A DNA stretch of 64,000 nt, from positions 186,001-250,000 of the forward strand of contig NZ_FNGH01000003.1 of assembly GCF_900102875.1 (NCBI RefSeq), written 5' to 3'. The notes under the pieces were generated by a model, which was given only the letters and a program-made list of their open reading frames with translations, had not been told where the DNA came from and made no database searches. This document shows, in pieces, positions 18,097 to 26,180 of the stretch (positions are counted from its first letter, which is position 1; every line of letters begins with the position of its first letter). The stretch comes from Franzmannia pantelleriensis (lineage in GTDB: Bacteria; Pseudomonadota; Gammaproteobacteria; Pseudomonadales; Halomonadaceae). A program made the translations under genes and the position numbers.

Positions 18097-18938
18097 ACAA
18101 GATTGCCTATAGCGCATTCATCGCCTTCCTGGCCAGTATCGGCACCTTGGTGTCGGTGCAGGCGCTCTCCTCGGACGAGGCCGACGATAGCAGTGAAGCG
18201 CGCGATATCACCCTCGATGAGCTGGCCGAACATGCCAGCGCCGAGAGCTGTTGGAAAGCCATCCACGGTGGCGTCTACGACATCACGGATTACATCCCCG
18301 ATCACCCCACCGAAGAGGAGGTGATCCTCGAATGGTGCGGACGAGAATCCAGCGAGGCGTGGGACAACAAGCGCCCCGGGCGGCCGCATAGCCCGGCCGC
18401 TGAGCGCCAACTGGAGGACTATCGCATCGGTAGGCTGGTCGACGACCAGGGCGAACCGCTGGAACGCGCCGAGGCCGCCGAGCCGCCCAGCCAGGCGGAA
18501 GATCAGCCGATGGAGCAAGAAGCGGCGGACACCGCGCCGTCACCCGCTGAGGACCTGCGCTTGCATAGGGCCATGCTGGGCCAGCCTATGGATGGCCACT
18601 ACCGCGGCGTGTTCACCGATCGCGGCGAGATTCAGGTCAATATCACCTTCGATCTGCGCGATGGCCACCTGACCGAGGTGAATTTCCGCCACCTCGCCTA
18701 CCGCGGCGTCGACTACCTGACGCTGGAGGAGGACGAAGATCTGTATCCGGTGATGGTGCAGCATCGACGCATCACCGAATGGCTGGAGGGCGAGCCCTTG
18801 ACCTCGATCTTCGCTCTTTACGAGCCCGAGCGCGTGGTCGAAGAGGTAGACGGTTTCAGCGGCGCCACCCTGCGCGGCGCCAAGGTGATTTCGGCGATGC
18901 GCGACGGCCTCAACCGCGGGGTATACAGCTGGCCCTAG
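18093..18938 (+). CDS. Exported cytochrome b5-like / FMN-binding domain protein
   Basis: The 281-residue protein has an N-terminal signal or anchor segment (residues 4-24), a cytochrome b5-like domain (about 38-117) and an FMN-binding domain (about 165-275), joined by an acidic, proline-rich linker. Likely axial heme ligands are His71 in DHPTEEE and His99 in PHSPAA, followed by the family ending LEDYRIGRL. The C-terminal motif DGFSGAT (Thr259) is the site to which ApbE attaches FMN covalently in related domains. The start overlaps the flavocytochrome stop (ATGA), so the two are coupled and the pair probably works as a transmembrane electron relay. No apbE is in the window. The terminal acceptor is unknown. 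Confidence 0.8.
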   Translation: MNKIAYSAFIAFLASIGTLVSVQALSSDEADDSSEARDITLDELAEHASAESCWKAIHGGVYDITDYIPDHPTEEEVILEWCGRESSEAWDNKRPGRPHSPAAERQLEDYRIGRLVDDQGEPLERAEAAEPPSQAEDQPMEQEAADTAPSPAEDLRLHRAMLGQPMDGHYRGVFTDRGEIQVNITFDLRDGHLTEVNFRHLAYRGVDYLTLEEDEDLYPVMVQHRRITEWLEGEPLTSIFALYEPERVVEEVDGFSGATLRGAKVISAMRDGLNRGVYSWP

Positions 18939-18953
18939 GAGCGCGTTAGGCCA

Positions 18954-19151
18954 CTAGGCTTTGTACGAAAAGTCGGCGAGCGAAGGTCAGGGCTAGGCCC
19001 GTTCCCGACGGGCCAACGCACTTCCCACATCCATGTGGGTCGCAAAGCAAAAATCGGCGAAAAAGCGGAGTTTACGGGGTGTAAATGAGCATTTTGAGCC
19101 GATTTTTAACGCCGCATGGCCGAGCGCAGGCAGTTTTCGTACAAAGCCTAG
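18954..19151. repeat. Inverted-repeat-bounded element, family 2, long copy
   Basis: An 18-base perfect inverted repeat, CTAGGCTTTGTACGAAAA at the left and its complement at 19134-19151, encloses a set of further hairpins: GGCCCG/CGGGCC (18996-19014), CCCACAT/ATGTGGG (19024-19039) and AAAAATCGGC/GCCGATTTTT (19049-19107). The ends recur in a short copy at 24663-24714. The last bases supply the stop codon of the TraX-like gene. It could be a MITE-like non-autonomous transposon or a structured intergenic element; no transposase is recognisable inside. It accounts for nearly the whole gap between the two flanking genes. Confidence 0.8.
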
Positions 19152-19960
19152 CCGAGCGGCCAGCTCGCGGCGCCTATAACCCATAGCCATATGGCGATCA
19201 ACGCAAAGTGGCCGGGATACCAGGCCAGCCATAGCCGGCGAGGCATCAGCATGCCGAGCCGCGGCACGCGCTGGGCGGCGCCGGCGGCGAGCAGCAGCAC
19301 TGCGATGCAGGTGGCGACGGTGAACGACTTGGCCATGTCCGAGGCGTTCATCTGACCCGCCACCCACAGCACCGGCAGCGCCGCGGCGGCCGCCAGCAGG
19401 CGTTCCGGCAGGCTATGACCGGCCTGACTGAGATGGTGCATGGCGAACATCAACAGCGGAATCAGCAGCAGGCCGTTGTGGCCGTACTCGACCCAGTGAC
19501 CCAGCAGGTACCAGCAGACCAGCACCGCTGTAGCCCCCAGGGCTGTCCAGTGCGCGGCCAGCTCACCGCGCTGCTGGCGGTCCGCCAGTTCACGCAGCCA
19601 GGCGCCGCCGGCGAGCCCTGCCGCCAGCGTGAAGCAGACGTTGAGGATCAAGGCGTCCGAGGCCCGCGGCATCATCATGTAGGGTAACTGGGCAGCGAGC
19701 CCGATGATCAGGATGCGCCGCGCATAGCGCTGTGGATCGCGGGTGTTGAATAGCCCGTGCCAAGCGACCATGGCGGCGAACAGCGGAAAGGCGATGCGGC
19801 CAATGGACGAACCGGCCCAGTCGAGCTGCCAGCTGTCGGGCAGCACGTAGCGGGTCAGGTGGTCGATACTCATGGTTGCCAGGGCCAGCCATTGGCCCCA
19901 GGCGGTCCAGGTCGAGGTAGGGCGAAACGTGTCAGGGGCGGCGCTTGCCGTTGCGCTCAT
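19148..19960 (-). CDS. TraX family membrane protein
   Basis: This polytopic membrane protein of about 270 residues belongs to the TraX family (PF05857), which includes the F-plasmid pilin acetylase but is mostly chromosomal and of unknown role. The family hallmark WLALATMSIDHLTRYVLP occurs near the N-terminus, and SSIGRIAFPLFAAMVAWHG follows. I start at the ATG preceded by GGAGG, which also removes an overlap with the upstream gene; the open frame continues 25 codons further up. The stop codon lies inside the terminal bases of the family 2 repeat, so the element may have redefined the C-terminus. There are no other conjugation genes nearby. Confidence 0.8.
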   Translation of the reverse strand: MSATASAAPDTFRPTSTWTAWGQWLALATMSIDHLTRYVLPDSWQLDWAGSSIGRIAFPLFAAMVAWHGLFNTRDPQRYARRILIIGLAAQLPYMMMPRASDALILNVCFTLAAGLAGGAWLRELADRQQRGELAAHWTALGATAVLVCWYLLGHWVEYGHNGLLLIPLLMFAMHHLSQAGHSLPERLLAAAAALPVLWVAGQMNASDMAKSFTVATCIAVLLLAAGAAQRVPRLGMLMPRRLWLAWYPGHFALIAIWLWVIGAASWPLG

Positions 19961-19997
19961 CGTTACCTCCGGGTTGTAGCGATGAAGCAGTGGATTG

Positions 19998-20408
19998 TCA
20001 GGCGTCTGGCCTGGGCCGATAGCGGTCGTCATCATACACGGCCATGGGCTCGCTCCTCACGTCCTCGACCCAACTGGGTGGCTTGAGGTAGCTCCAGGCG
20101 GCACGCACCTGACCGCTCGGATCGGCTATCGCCAGCCGGCGGCGGCGATAGCCGTCGCGCTCATTGACCCGCTCCAGTCGGTCGAGTTCATCCAGGGTCG
20201 GCGCATCGACCCGGTAGAGTTCACCCTGGACCTTGAGGCCCTTGCCCTGGGCATCTACCAGTACCGGTGAGAAGCGTGGGCCGTTGAGTACCAGTGGAAA
20301 GGGCTCGCAGGTCACGGCGAGGTCTAGGAATTCTGCCTCGCCGAGGTAGCCGGCATGGTTGGCGAAGCCGCGCTTGAGGGTGCCGTACACGAAAAGTAGA
20401 TGGGGCAT
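19998..20408 (-). CDS. Gamma-glutamylcyclotransferase-like protein (AIG2/YtfP family)
   Basis: The 136-residue protein starts LLFVYGTLKRGFANH, the YGTL motif of the gamma-glutamylcyclotransferase fold, and includes the acidic segment LDELDRLERVNERDGYRRRR with the expected catalytic glutamate. Enzymes of this fold release 5-oxoproline from gamma-glutamyl amines or peptides; the substrate here is unknown. It is transcribed with the TraX-like gene (37-base gap). Interestingly, the next cluster is predicted to make gamma-glutamyl compounds, but it is on the other strand and no link is shown. Confidence 0.85.
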   Translation of the reverse strand: MPHLLFVYGTLKRGFANHAGYLGEAEFLDLAVTCEPFPLVLNGPRFSPVLVDAQGKGLKVQGELYRVDAPTLDELDRLERVNERDGYRRRRLAIADPSGQVRAAWSYLKPPSWVEDVRSEPMAVYDDDRYRPRPDA

Positions 20409-20503
20409 GGGATCCTCCCGGTCAGGCTGGGCCTGGTCGTCCTGACAGGATAGTCTGATGCTGGAGAGACAGGGTCAAGGACAGCTCATTCAAGGACACT
20501 GGG

Positions 20504-21463
20504 ATGCGCAGCGGTTTCGGGTTCGATCTACGCAGCATGGAAATCTTCGTCGAGACCCTGGAGCAGGGCAGCCAGAGCGCCGCCGCGCGGCGCCTGGGGC
20601 TCAAGCAGTCGTCGGTGTCCCAGAGTCTTGCCACCCTCGAGGAGGGCCTCGGCGTCAGCCTGTTCAAGCGCAATGCGCGACCGCTGGAGCCGACGACGGC
20701 CGGGCGCTTCTTCTATGACCGCGCCAGACGGCTGCTCGATGAGGCGCGCAGCACCCGCCGTGAACTGGTCTCCGGAGCCCTTGGCCAGCTGCATCAGGTG
20801 CGCCTGGCGCTGGTCGACTCGCTGGCCACGGCGGTTGGCCAGCCGCTGATCGAGCTGATCAGGCGGCACACCCGCGACTACACCCTGACCACCGGGCTGT
20901 CGCACATGCACAGTCACGCCCTGCTGACCCGGCATGTCGATATCATCGTCTCCGACGATCGCCTGGAGAACTACGACGGCCTCGAGCGTCACGCGGTACT
21001 GCGCGAGCCCTTCGTGCTGGTGGCGCCGGTCAGCTGGTCGGGGCCGCTCGACAACCTGCGCTGGCTGGCCCGCCAGCTCGACTTCGTGCGCTATACGCCG
21101 CAGTCGCTGATCGGCCAGGCCATCGAGCGCCATCTGCGCCTCAATCAGCTTGAGCTGCCGGCGCGCCTGCACCTCGACAACACCTTCGCCGTGCTACGCC
21201 TGGTCAGCGCCGGGGCCGGCTGGACCATCACCACGCCGCTATGCCTCTTCCAGGCCGGCCTCGACACCCTGCAGGTGCGAGTGGCGCCGCTACCGATACC
21301 CTCCCTGCAGCGTGAGCTGACGCTGGTTGCACGTCGCGACGAGCTCGGCGACCTGCCTGCCCAGTTGGCCCGTGATGCCCGCCGGCTGTTGGAACTGCGC
21401 TTCCGTCAGGAGCTCGAGCGCGGCCTGCCGTGGCTCTCCTCCGAGGTCTCTACCCAGCCCTGA
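20504..21463 (+). CDS. LysR-family regulator next to TRAP operon
   Basis: The 319-residue protein has a LysR winged helix-turn-helix at residues 6-65 (RRLGLKQSSVSQSLATLEEGLGVSLFKR) and a periplasmic-binding-type effector domain. It reads in the same direction as the dctQMP-like genes that begin 154 bases downstream. A dyad with LysR-box geometry lies in that gap. It is the likely regulator of the TRAP transporter and perhaps of the downstream catabolic genes. Confidence 0.9.
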   Translation: MRSGFGFDLRSMEIFVETLEQGSQSAAARRLGLKQSSVSQSLATLEEGLGVSLFKRNARPLEPTTAGRFFYDRARRLLDEARSTRRELVSGALGQLHQVRLALVDSLATAVGQPLIELIRRHTRDYTLTTGLSHMHSHALLTRHVDIIVSDDRLENYDGLERHAVLREPFVLVAPVSWSGPLDNLRWLARQLDFVRYTPQSLIGQAIERHLRLNQLELPARLHLDNTFAVLRLVSAGAGWTITTPLCLFQAGLDTLQVRVAPLPIPSLQRELTLVARRDELGDLPAQLARDARRLLELRFRQELERGLPWLSSEVSTQP

Positions 21464-21504
21464 GTTGGCGCATCGCATCCTGCCGAGTGCGCTTAAGGCG
21501 TGCA

Positions 21505-21523
21505 CTATCGATTTTTTCGATAG
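21505..21523. promoter_or_regulatory. LysR-type operator candidate upstream of dctQMP genes
   Basis: CTATCGA-TTTTT-TCGATAG is a perfect dyad containing the T-N11-A arrangement (T21508 to A21520) recognised by LysR proteins. It lies 42 bases after the LysR gene and about 95 bases before the TRAP small-subunit start, so it probably controls the TRAP operon. Confidence 0.5.
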
Positions 21524-21617
21524 TAACGGCGTCGGTGCGACCGATGCTCTTTGCCAGATCGTGAATCCGCGTCCAAGACTGATAGCCATTCGATGTGCGA
21601 CGCGGGATTGCCACCCA

Positions 21618-22145
21618 ATGCCAACAACAATATGCGTCTATGTCCGCTGGGTAGAGCGCCTCAACCGTGGGGTGGGGCGGCTGGTGATGTACATAATCTT
21701 CATCATGATGGGGCTGCTGCTGTACGCCTCGTTTTCGCGCTCGGTGCTCAATGCGCCGCTGCTGTGGGGCGTGGAGATGTCGCAATTCATGCTGGCCAGC
21801 TACTACCTGCTGGGCGGCGCCTACGCCATGCAGATGGGCGCGCATGTGCGCATGGACCTGTTCTATAGCCGCTGGTCGCCGCGCACTCAGGCAGCGGTGG
21901 ATGCCGTTACCATCGTGTTTCTGATCATCTTCCTGGTCACCCTGCTACTGGGTGGTATCTCCAGCACCCAGTACGCGCTGGAGTATGGGCAGCGTAACCA
22001 CTCCTCCTGGGCGCCGCCGCTGGCGCCGATCAAGCTGATCATGTGCTTCGGCATCTTGCTGATGCTGCTGCAGGCCTTCGCCACCTTCTTTCGTGATCTC
22101 GGCGCGGCGCTGGGGCGCCCCATCGACGCGGAGGGCGAGGCATGA
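21618..22145 (+). CDS. TRAP transporter small permease (DctQ family)
   Basis: The 175-residue inner-membrane protein has four hydrophobic helices and the DctQ features YIIFIMMGLLLYASFSRSVLNAP, GVEMSQFMLASYYLLGGAYAM and HVRMDLFY. It pairs with the large permease, whose start overlaps its stop (ATGA). The start is placed at the ATG six codons before RWVERLNRG; the ribosome binding site there is weak and the Met at MYIIFIMMG cannot be excluded. Confidence 0.88.
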   Translation: MPTTICVYVRWVERLNRGVGRLVMYIIFIMMGLLLYASFSRSVLNAPLLWGVEMSQFMLASYYLLGGAYAMQMGAHVRMDLFYSRWSPRTQAAVDAVTIVFLIIFLVTLLLGGISSTQYALEYGQRNHSSWAPPLAPIKLIMCFGILLMLLQAFATFFRDLGAALGRPIDAEGEA

Positions 22146-23461
22146 GCTACGAGATGATCGCGTTGCTGATGTTCTCGACCATGATGCTGCTGCTGCTGAC
22201 CGGCCAGCGGGTGTTCGGGGTGATCGGTTTCGTCGGCGCCGCCGCGGCGCTGCTGCTGTGGGGCGACGGCGGGGTGGAGATGCCGTTCAACGCCAGCTTC
22301 GTGCTGATGAACTGGTACCCGCTGCTGACCCTGCCGCTGTTCGTGTTCATGGGCTATATGCTCTCCGAGTCGGGCATTGCCGGCGATCTCTACGAGATGT
22401 TTCACGTCTGGATGGGCTCGCTGAAGGGCGGGCTGGCGATCGGCACCATCGGCCTGATGGTCGTGGTCTCGGCGATGAACGGCCTGAGCGTGGCGGGTAT
22501 GGCGATCGGCGCCAGCATCGCATTGCCCGAACTGCTGCGCCGCGGCTACGACAAGATCATGGTCACCGGGGTGATTCAAGCGGGCAGCTCATTGGGCATC
22601 CTGGTGCCGCCCAGCGTGGTGCTGGTGCTCTACGGCATGATCGCTCGCCAGCCGGTCGGCAAGCTGTGGCTGGCCGGAGCCATTCCCGGCTTGATCCTGG
22701 CGGCGATGTTCGTGATCTATATCGTGGTGCGCTGCCGGCTGCAGCCGAGCCTGGGCCCGGCGCTGCCCGTCGAGGAGCGCACCATGAGCCTGGGTGCCAA
22801 GCTCAAGCTGTTGAGCGCCGGTATCCTGCCGCTGCTGATCTTCTTCTCGATGACCGGGCTGTTCCTGATGGGCGTCACCAGCCTGGTGGAGAGCGCTGCC
22901 TACGGCGCCTTCGCCGCCACCCTGGCGGCGCTGGTCAAGGGGCGCCTGACCCGAGCGGTGATCGAGGTCACAGTGCGCCGCACCCTGGGCATCAGCTGCA
23001 TGTTCATGTGGATCATTCTGGCTGCGCTGTGCTTCGGCGCGGTGTTCGACGGTCTCGGCGCGGTGCGTGCCATCGAGAACGTGTTCCTCGACCGCATGGG
23101 GCTCGGCCCCTGGGAGATCCTGCTGATGATGCAGCTCTCCTACATCCTGATGGGCATGTTCCTCGACGACACCGCGATGCTGGTGATCGTCGCGCCACTC
23201 TACGTGCCGCTGGTGGTGAGCCTGGGCTTCGACCCGGTGTGGTACGGGGTGCTCTACACCATCACCGTGCAGATCGCCTACATGACGCCGCCGTTCGGCT
23301 ACAACCTGTTCTTGATGCGCGCCATGGCACCTCCCGAGGTGACGCTGATGGACATCTACCGCAGCGTCTGGCCGTTCGTGGCGATCATGGTGCTGGGGCT
23401 AGGACTGATCACCGCCTTTCCGCAGCTGGCGCTGTGGCTACCGGAGCTCTACTACGGCTGA
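22142..23461 (+). CDS. TRAP transporter large permease (DctM family)
   Basis: This 439-residue protein with about twelve membrane segments is the ion-coupled channel subunit. DctM hallmarks are TLPLFVFMGYMLSESGIAGDL, MNGLSVAGMAIGASIALPELLRRGYDK and QAGSSLGILVPPSVVLVLYG, plus DTAMLVIVAPLYVPLV toward the end. It overlaps the small subunit by four bases. The receptor gene follows after 95 bases that hold no gene. Confidence 0.93.
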   Translation: MSYEMIALLMFSTMMLLLLTGQRVFGVIGFVGAAAALLLWGDGGVEMPFNASFVLMNWYPLLTLPLFVFMGYMLSESGIAGDLYEMFHVWMGSLKGGLAIGTIGLMVVVSAMNGLSVAGMAIGASIALPELLRRGYDKIMVTGVIQAGSSLGILVPPSVVLVLYGMIARQPVGKLWLAGAIPGLILAAMFVIYIVVRCRLQPSLGPALPVEERTMSLGAKLKLLSAGILPLLIFFSMTGLFLMGVTSLVESAAYGAFAATLAALVKGRLTRAVIEVTVRRTLGISCMFMWIILAALCFGAVFDGLGAVRAIENVFLDRMGLGPWEILLMMQLSYILMGMFLDDTAMLVIVAPLYVPLVVSLGFDPVWYGVLYTITVQIAYMTPPFGYNLFLMRAMAPPEVTLMDIYRSVWPFVAIMVLGLGLITAFPQLALWLPELYYG

Positions 23462-23556
23462 GAGGCGAGTATGCCCGGCGACGGGCAAGGAAGTAGCAAG
23501 TAGGGAAGCATGAACGCGATGTAGTGGTAACAACAACAATCCATGGGAGACATATC

Positions 23557-24618
23557 ATGACCGATCGCAACAGGCGTAATTTCCTCAAGAAGGCCGGGGT
23601 GGCCACGGCCGCCACGGTGGGCGCGGCTACCGTGGGGGCGCCCTATGTGCATGCCCAGTCGAGCCCAATCCGCTGGCGCATGCAGACCTACGCCGGTCCG
23701 GCGCTGGCGGCCCACGTCATCAAGCCCTCCATCGATGCCTTCAACAAGGCGGCCAACGGCGAGATGGAGATCGAACTCTATTACGCCGACCAGCTGGTGC
23801 CTACCGGGGAGCTGTTCCGGGCCATGCAGCGCGGCACCATCGATGCGGTGCAGAGCGACGATGACTCCATCGCCGCGCCGGTGGATGTCTCGGTGTTCGG
23901 CGGCTACTTCCCGTTTGCCTCGCGCTACAGCCTCGACGTGCCGGCGCTGTTCAATCACTACGGGCTCAAGGAGATCTGGGAGGAGGCCTACGCCGAGGTC
24001 GACGGCGTGACCTGGCTGGGTGCCGGCGCCTGGGACCCCTGCAACTTCGTGACCCGCGAGCCGATCCGCAGCCTCGAGGACCTGCGCGGCAAGCGCGTCT
24101 TCACCTTCCCCACCGCTGGGCGCTTCCTGAGTCGCTTCGGCGTGGTACCGGTGACCCTGCCGTGGGAGGACATCGAAGTCGCCATGCAGACCCGTGAACT
24201 CGATGGCATCGCCTGGGCCGGTATCACCGAGGCCTATACCGTCGGCTGGGCGGACGTCGCCAACTACTACTTGACCAACAACATCTCCGGGGCCTGGGCC
24301 GGTTCCTACTTCGCCAACAGTGACCGCTGGAACGAGGTGCCCGAGCACCTGCAGACGCTGTTCAAGCTGTGCATGGACAATTCGCACTACTACCGGCAGC
24401 ACTGGTACTGGTGGGGCGAGGCGCACTATCGCACCACCGGTGGCAAGCTCGAGCTCACCTCGATCCCCGAAGAGGAGTGGCAAACGCTGGAGGATGCGGC
24501 GCTGGAGTTCTGGGACGAGATCGCCGAACAGAGCGAGCGCAGCGCCAAGGTGGTGCAGATCCTCAAGGATTATCGTCAGACCATGCAGCAGGCAGGGCCT
24601 CCCTACCGCTACAGTTGA
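23557..24618 (+). CDS. TRAP transporter substrate-binding protein (DctP family), Tat-exported
   Basis: The 353-residue receptor has a twin-arginine signal (RNRRNFLKKAG, residues 4-14) and then a DctP fold (about 38-340). At the position where most DctP proteins have the carboxylate-binding arginine (family pattern GxKxR), this protein reads GKRVFTF, with Phe182 in that place by my alignment. This suggests that the ligand is not a simple carboxylate. The start is set by GGGAGA upstream and by the signal peptide. A strong hairpin follows the stop codon. Gene order and orientation link it to the ligase-dehydrogenase genes downstream. Confidence 0.9.
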   Translation: MTDRNRRNFLKKAGVATAATVGAATVGAPYVHAQSSPIRWRMQTYAGPALAAHVIKPSIDAFNKAANGEMEIELYYADQLVPTGELFRAMQRGTIDAVQSDDDSIAAPVDVSVFGGYFPFASRYSLDVPALFNHYGLKEIWEEAYAEVDGVTWLGAGAWDPCNFVTREPIRSLEDLRGKRVFTFPTAGRFLSRFGVVPVTLPWEDIEVAMQTRELDGIAWAGITEAYTVGWADVANYYLTNNISGAWAGSYFANSDRWNEVPEHLQTLFKLCMDNSHYYRQHWYWWGEAHYRTTGGKLELTSIPEEEWQTLEDAALEFWDEIAEQSERSAKVVQILKDYRQTMQQAGPPYRYS

Positions 24619-24626
24619 GGCATGTC

Positions 24627-24649
24627 CGGGGCGGGCACTGCCCGCCCCG
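24627..24649 (+). terminator. Hairpin after TRAP receptor gene
   Basis: CGGGGCGGG and CCCGCCCCG pair perfectly around CACTG, nine bases after the stop codon. There is no T-run, but the stem is strong enough to slow transcription or protect the mRNA end. Confidence 0.5.
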
Positions 24650-24662
24650 CATACCTGCTGCC

Positions 24663-24714
24663 TAGGCTTTGTACGAAAAGTCGGCGAGCGCGGACATTTT
24701 TCGTACAGAGCCTA
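24663..24714. repeat. Inverted-repeat element, family 2, short copy
   Basis: TAGGCTTTGTACGAAAA at the left end and TTTTCGTACAGAGCCTA at the right pair with one mismatch. The left end continues GTCGGCGAGCG exactly as in the long copy at 18954, but the middle is missing, leaving 52 bases. It lies between the TRAP receptor gene and the ligase gene and could act as a hairpin terminator there. Confidence 0.8.
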
Positions 24715-24743
24715 ACGACCGTTGGCCCACTAAGGAAGTTGCC

Positions 24744-26123
24744 ATGAGTCAATTATCACCCCGACACATCACCAGCGCCGATGATGCCCGACGCCTGGTC
24801 GAGGAGCGCGGCCTGACCCACGTCAAGGTCGGGATGTTCGACATGGACGGCGTGATGCTCGGCAAGTACATGCGTCGCGACAAGTTTTTCCACGCCCTGG
24901 ACGAGGGCTTCGCGTTCTGCGACGTAGTGCTGGGCTGGGACAGCAAGGACGAGCTCTACGACAACGTCAAGTACACCGGCTGGCATACCGGCTACCCGGA
25001 CGCCCAGCTACGCATCGTCCCCGAGAGCTGCCGCGAGGTGCCAGCGGAGGGCGATATGCTGCTGTTTCTCGCCGAGTTCAGCGGTAAGGCCGAGGCGATC
25101 TGCCCGCGTGGGCTGCTGCGGCGGGTACTCGATCAGGCCAGCGCGATGGGCTTCAACGCCCATGGCTCGCTGGAGTACGAGTTCTTCATGTTCCGCGAGA
25201 CCCCCGAATCGATCCGCGAGAAGGGCTTTCGCAACCTGACCCCGCTGACGCCGGACATGATGGGCTACTCGATGCTGCGAAGCTCGGTGCACGCCGAGCT
25301 CTATCATGAACTGCTGGCGCTATCCGAAGCCATGGACTTCCCCATCGAGGGGCTGCACACCGAAACCGGCCCCGGGGTGCTCGAGGCGGCCATCGGCGTC
25401 GACGGTGCGCTGGCGGCCGGCGACAAGGGCGCGCTGTTCAAGACGTTCACCAAGGTGTGGGCGCAGCGCCGCGGCCTGATGGCCACTTTCATGGCCAAGT
25501 GGTCGCCGGACTATCCCGGCCAGAGCGGCCATATTCATCTGTCGTTGACCCACACCGACAGCGGCGACTCGGCGTTCTTCGATGCCGACAAGCCCTATGG
25601 CATGAGCGATATACAGCGCCACTTCGTGGCCGGTCAGCAGCAGCTGATGCCCGAGTTTCTGGCCATGTTCGCGCCGACCATCAACAGCTACACGCGGCTG
25701 ATCCCCGGCTTCTGGGCACCTACCGAGGCAACCTGGGGGGTCGAGAACCGCACCACGGCGCTGCGGGTGATTCCCGGCAGCGCCAAGTCGCAGCGCGTTG
25801 AGTATCGACTCGGCAGCGCCGATGCCAACCCTTACCTGGCGCTGGCCGCGGCCATCGCTGCGGGCCTGTACGGCATTCAGCAACGCCTCGAGCCGGACGA
25901 GCAGGTACGCGGCAACGCCTACGAACTCGACCACCCCGAGCACCAGGCGCTGCCGCGTACCCTGTGGGAAGCTGCCCAGCGCCTCAAGGCATCGCAACCG
26001 GCTCGGGCGCTGTTCGGCGACGACTTCGTCGAGCACTTCGCGGCGACCCGGGAGTGGGAGGAGCGCGAGTTCCGACGCCATATTACTGATTGGGAGTTAG
26101 ACCGCTATTTCGAGATTATTTGA
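24744..26123 (+). CDS. Glutamine synthetase-family gamma-glutamyl-amine ligase
   Basis: This 459-residue protein is a GlnA-fold enzyme but not housekeeping glutamine synthetase. Metal and nucleotide residues are conserved: Glu144 and Glu146 in LEYEFF, Glu207 and Glu214 in HTETGPGVLEAAIG, His263 in SGHIHLS, and the glutamate/ATP arginine region ENRTTALRVIPG. Relatives such as PuuA and IpuC join glutamate to amines. Its place among a transporter, two dehydrogenases and an amidotransferase suggests the first step of an amine degradation path. The start is set by AAGGAAG upstream; the family 2 short repeat precedes it. The amine is not readable from sequence. Confidence 0.85.
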   Translation: MSQLSPRHITSADDARRLVEERGLTHVKVGMFDMDGVMLGKYMRRDKFFHALDEGFAFCDVVLGWDSKDELYDNVKYTGWHTGYPDAQLRIVPESCREVPAEGDMLLFLAEFSGKAEAICPRGLLRRVLDQASAMGFNAHGSLEYEFFMFRETPESIREKGFRNLTPLTPDMMGYSMLRSSVHAELYHELLALSEAMDFPIEGLHTETGPGVLEAAIGVDGALAAGDKGALFKTFTKVWAQRRGLMATFMAKWSPDYPGQSGHIHLSLTHTDSGDSAFFDADKPYGMSDIQRHFVAGQQQLMPEFLAMFAPTINSYTRLIPGFWAPTEATWGVENRTTALRVIPGSAKSQRVEYRLGSADANPYLALAAAIAAGLYGIQQRLEPDEQVRGNAYELDHPEHQALPRTLWEAAQRLKASQPARALFGDDFVEHFAATREWEEREFRRHITDWELDRYFEII

Positions 26124-26180
26124 GCTCGCTCAGTGCTCACCTTGGTCGTACTGGTTGGCAGAACGATGAGCGGCGTCGGG

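Noticed and set aside
18993-19367. A 124-codon minus-strand frame running through the family 2 repeat into the TraX-like gene
   Set aside because: The frame reads through repeat hairpins and overlaps TraX in another frame. It may recur wherever the repeat does, but nothing marks it as translated.
19148-19960. TraX-like gene as a sign of a conjugative element
   Set aside because: No relaxase, pilin or mating-pair genes are present; chromosomal TraX-family proteins are common and unrelated to transfer.
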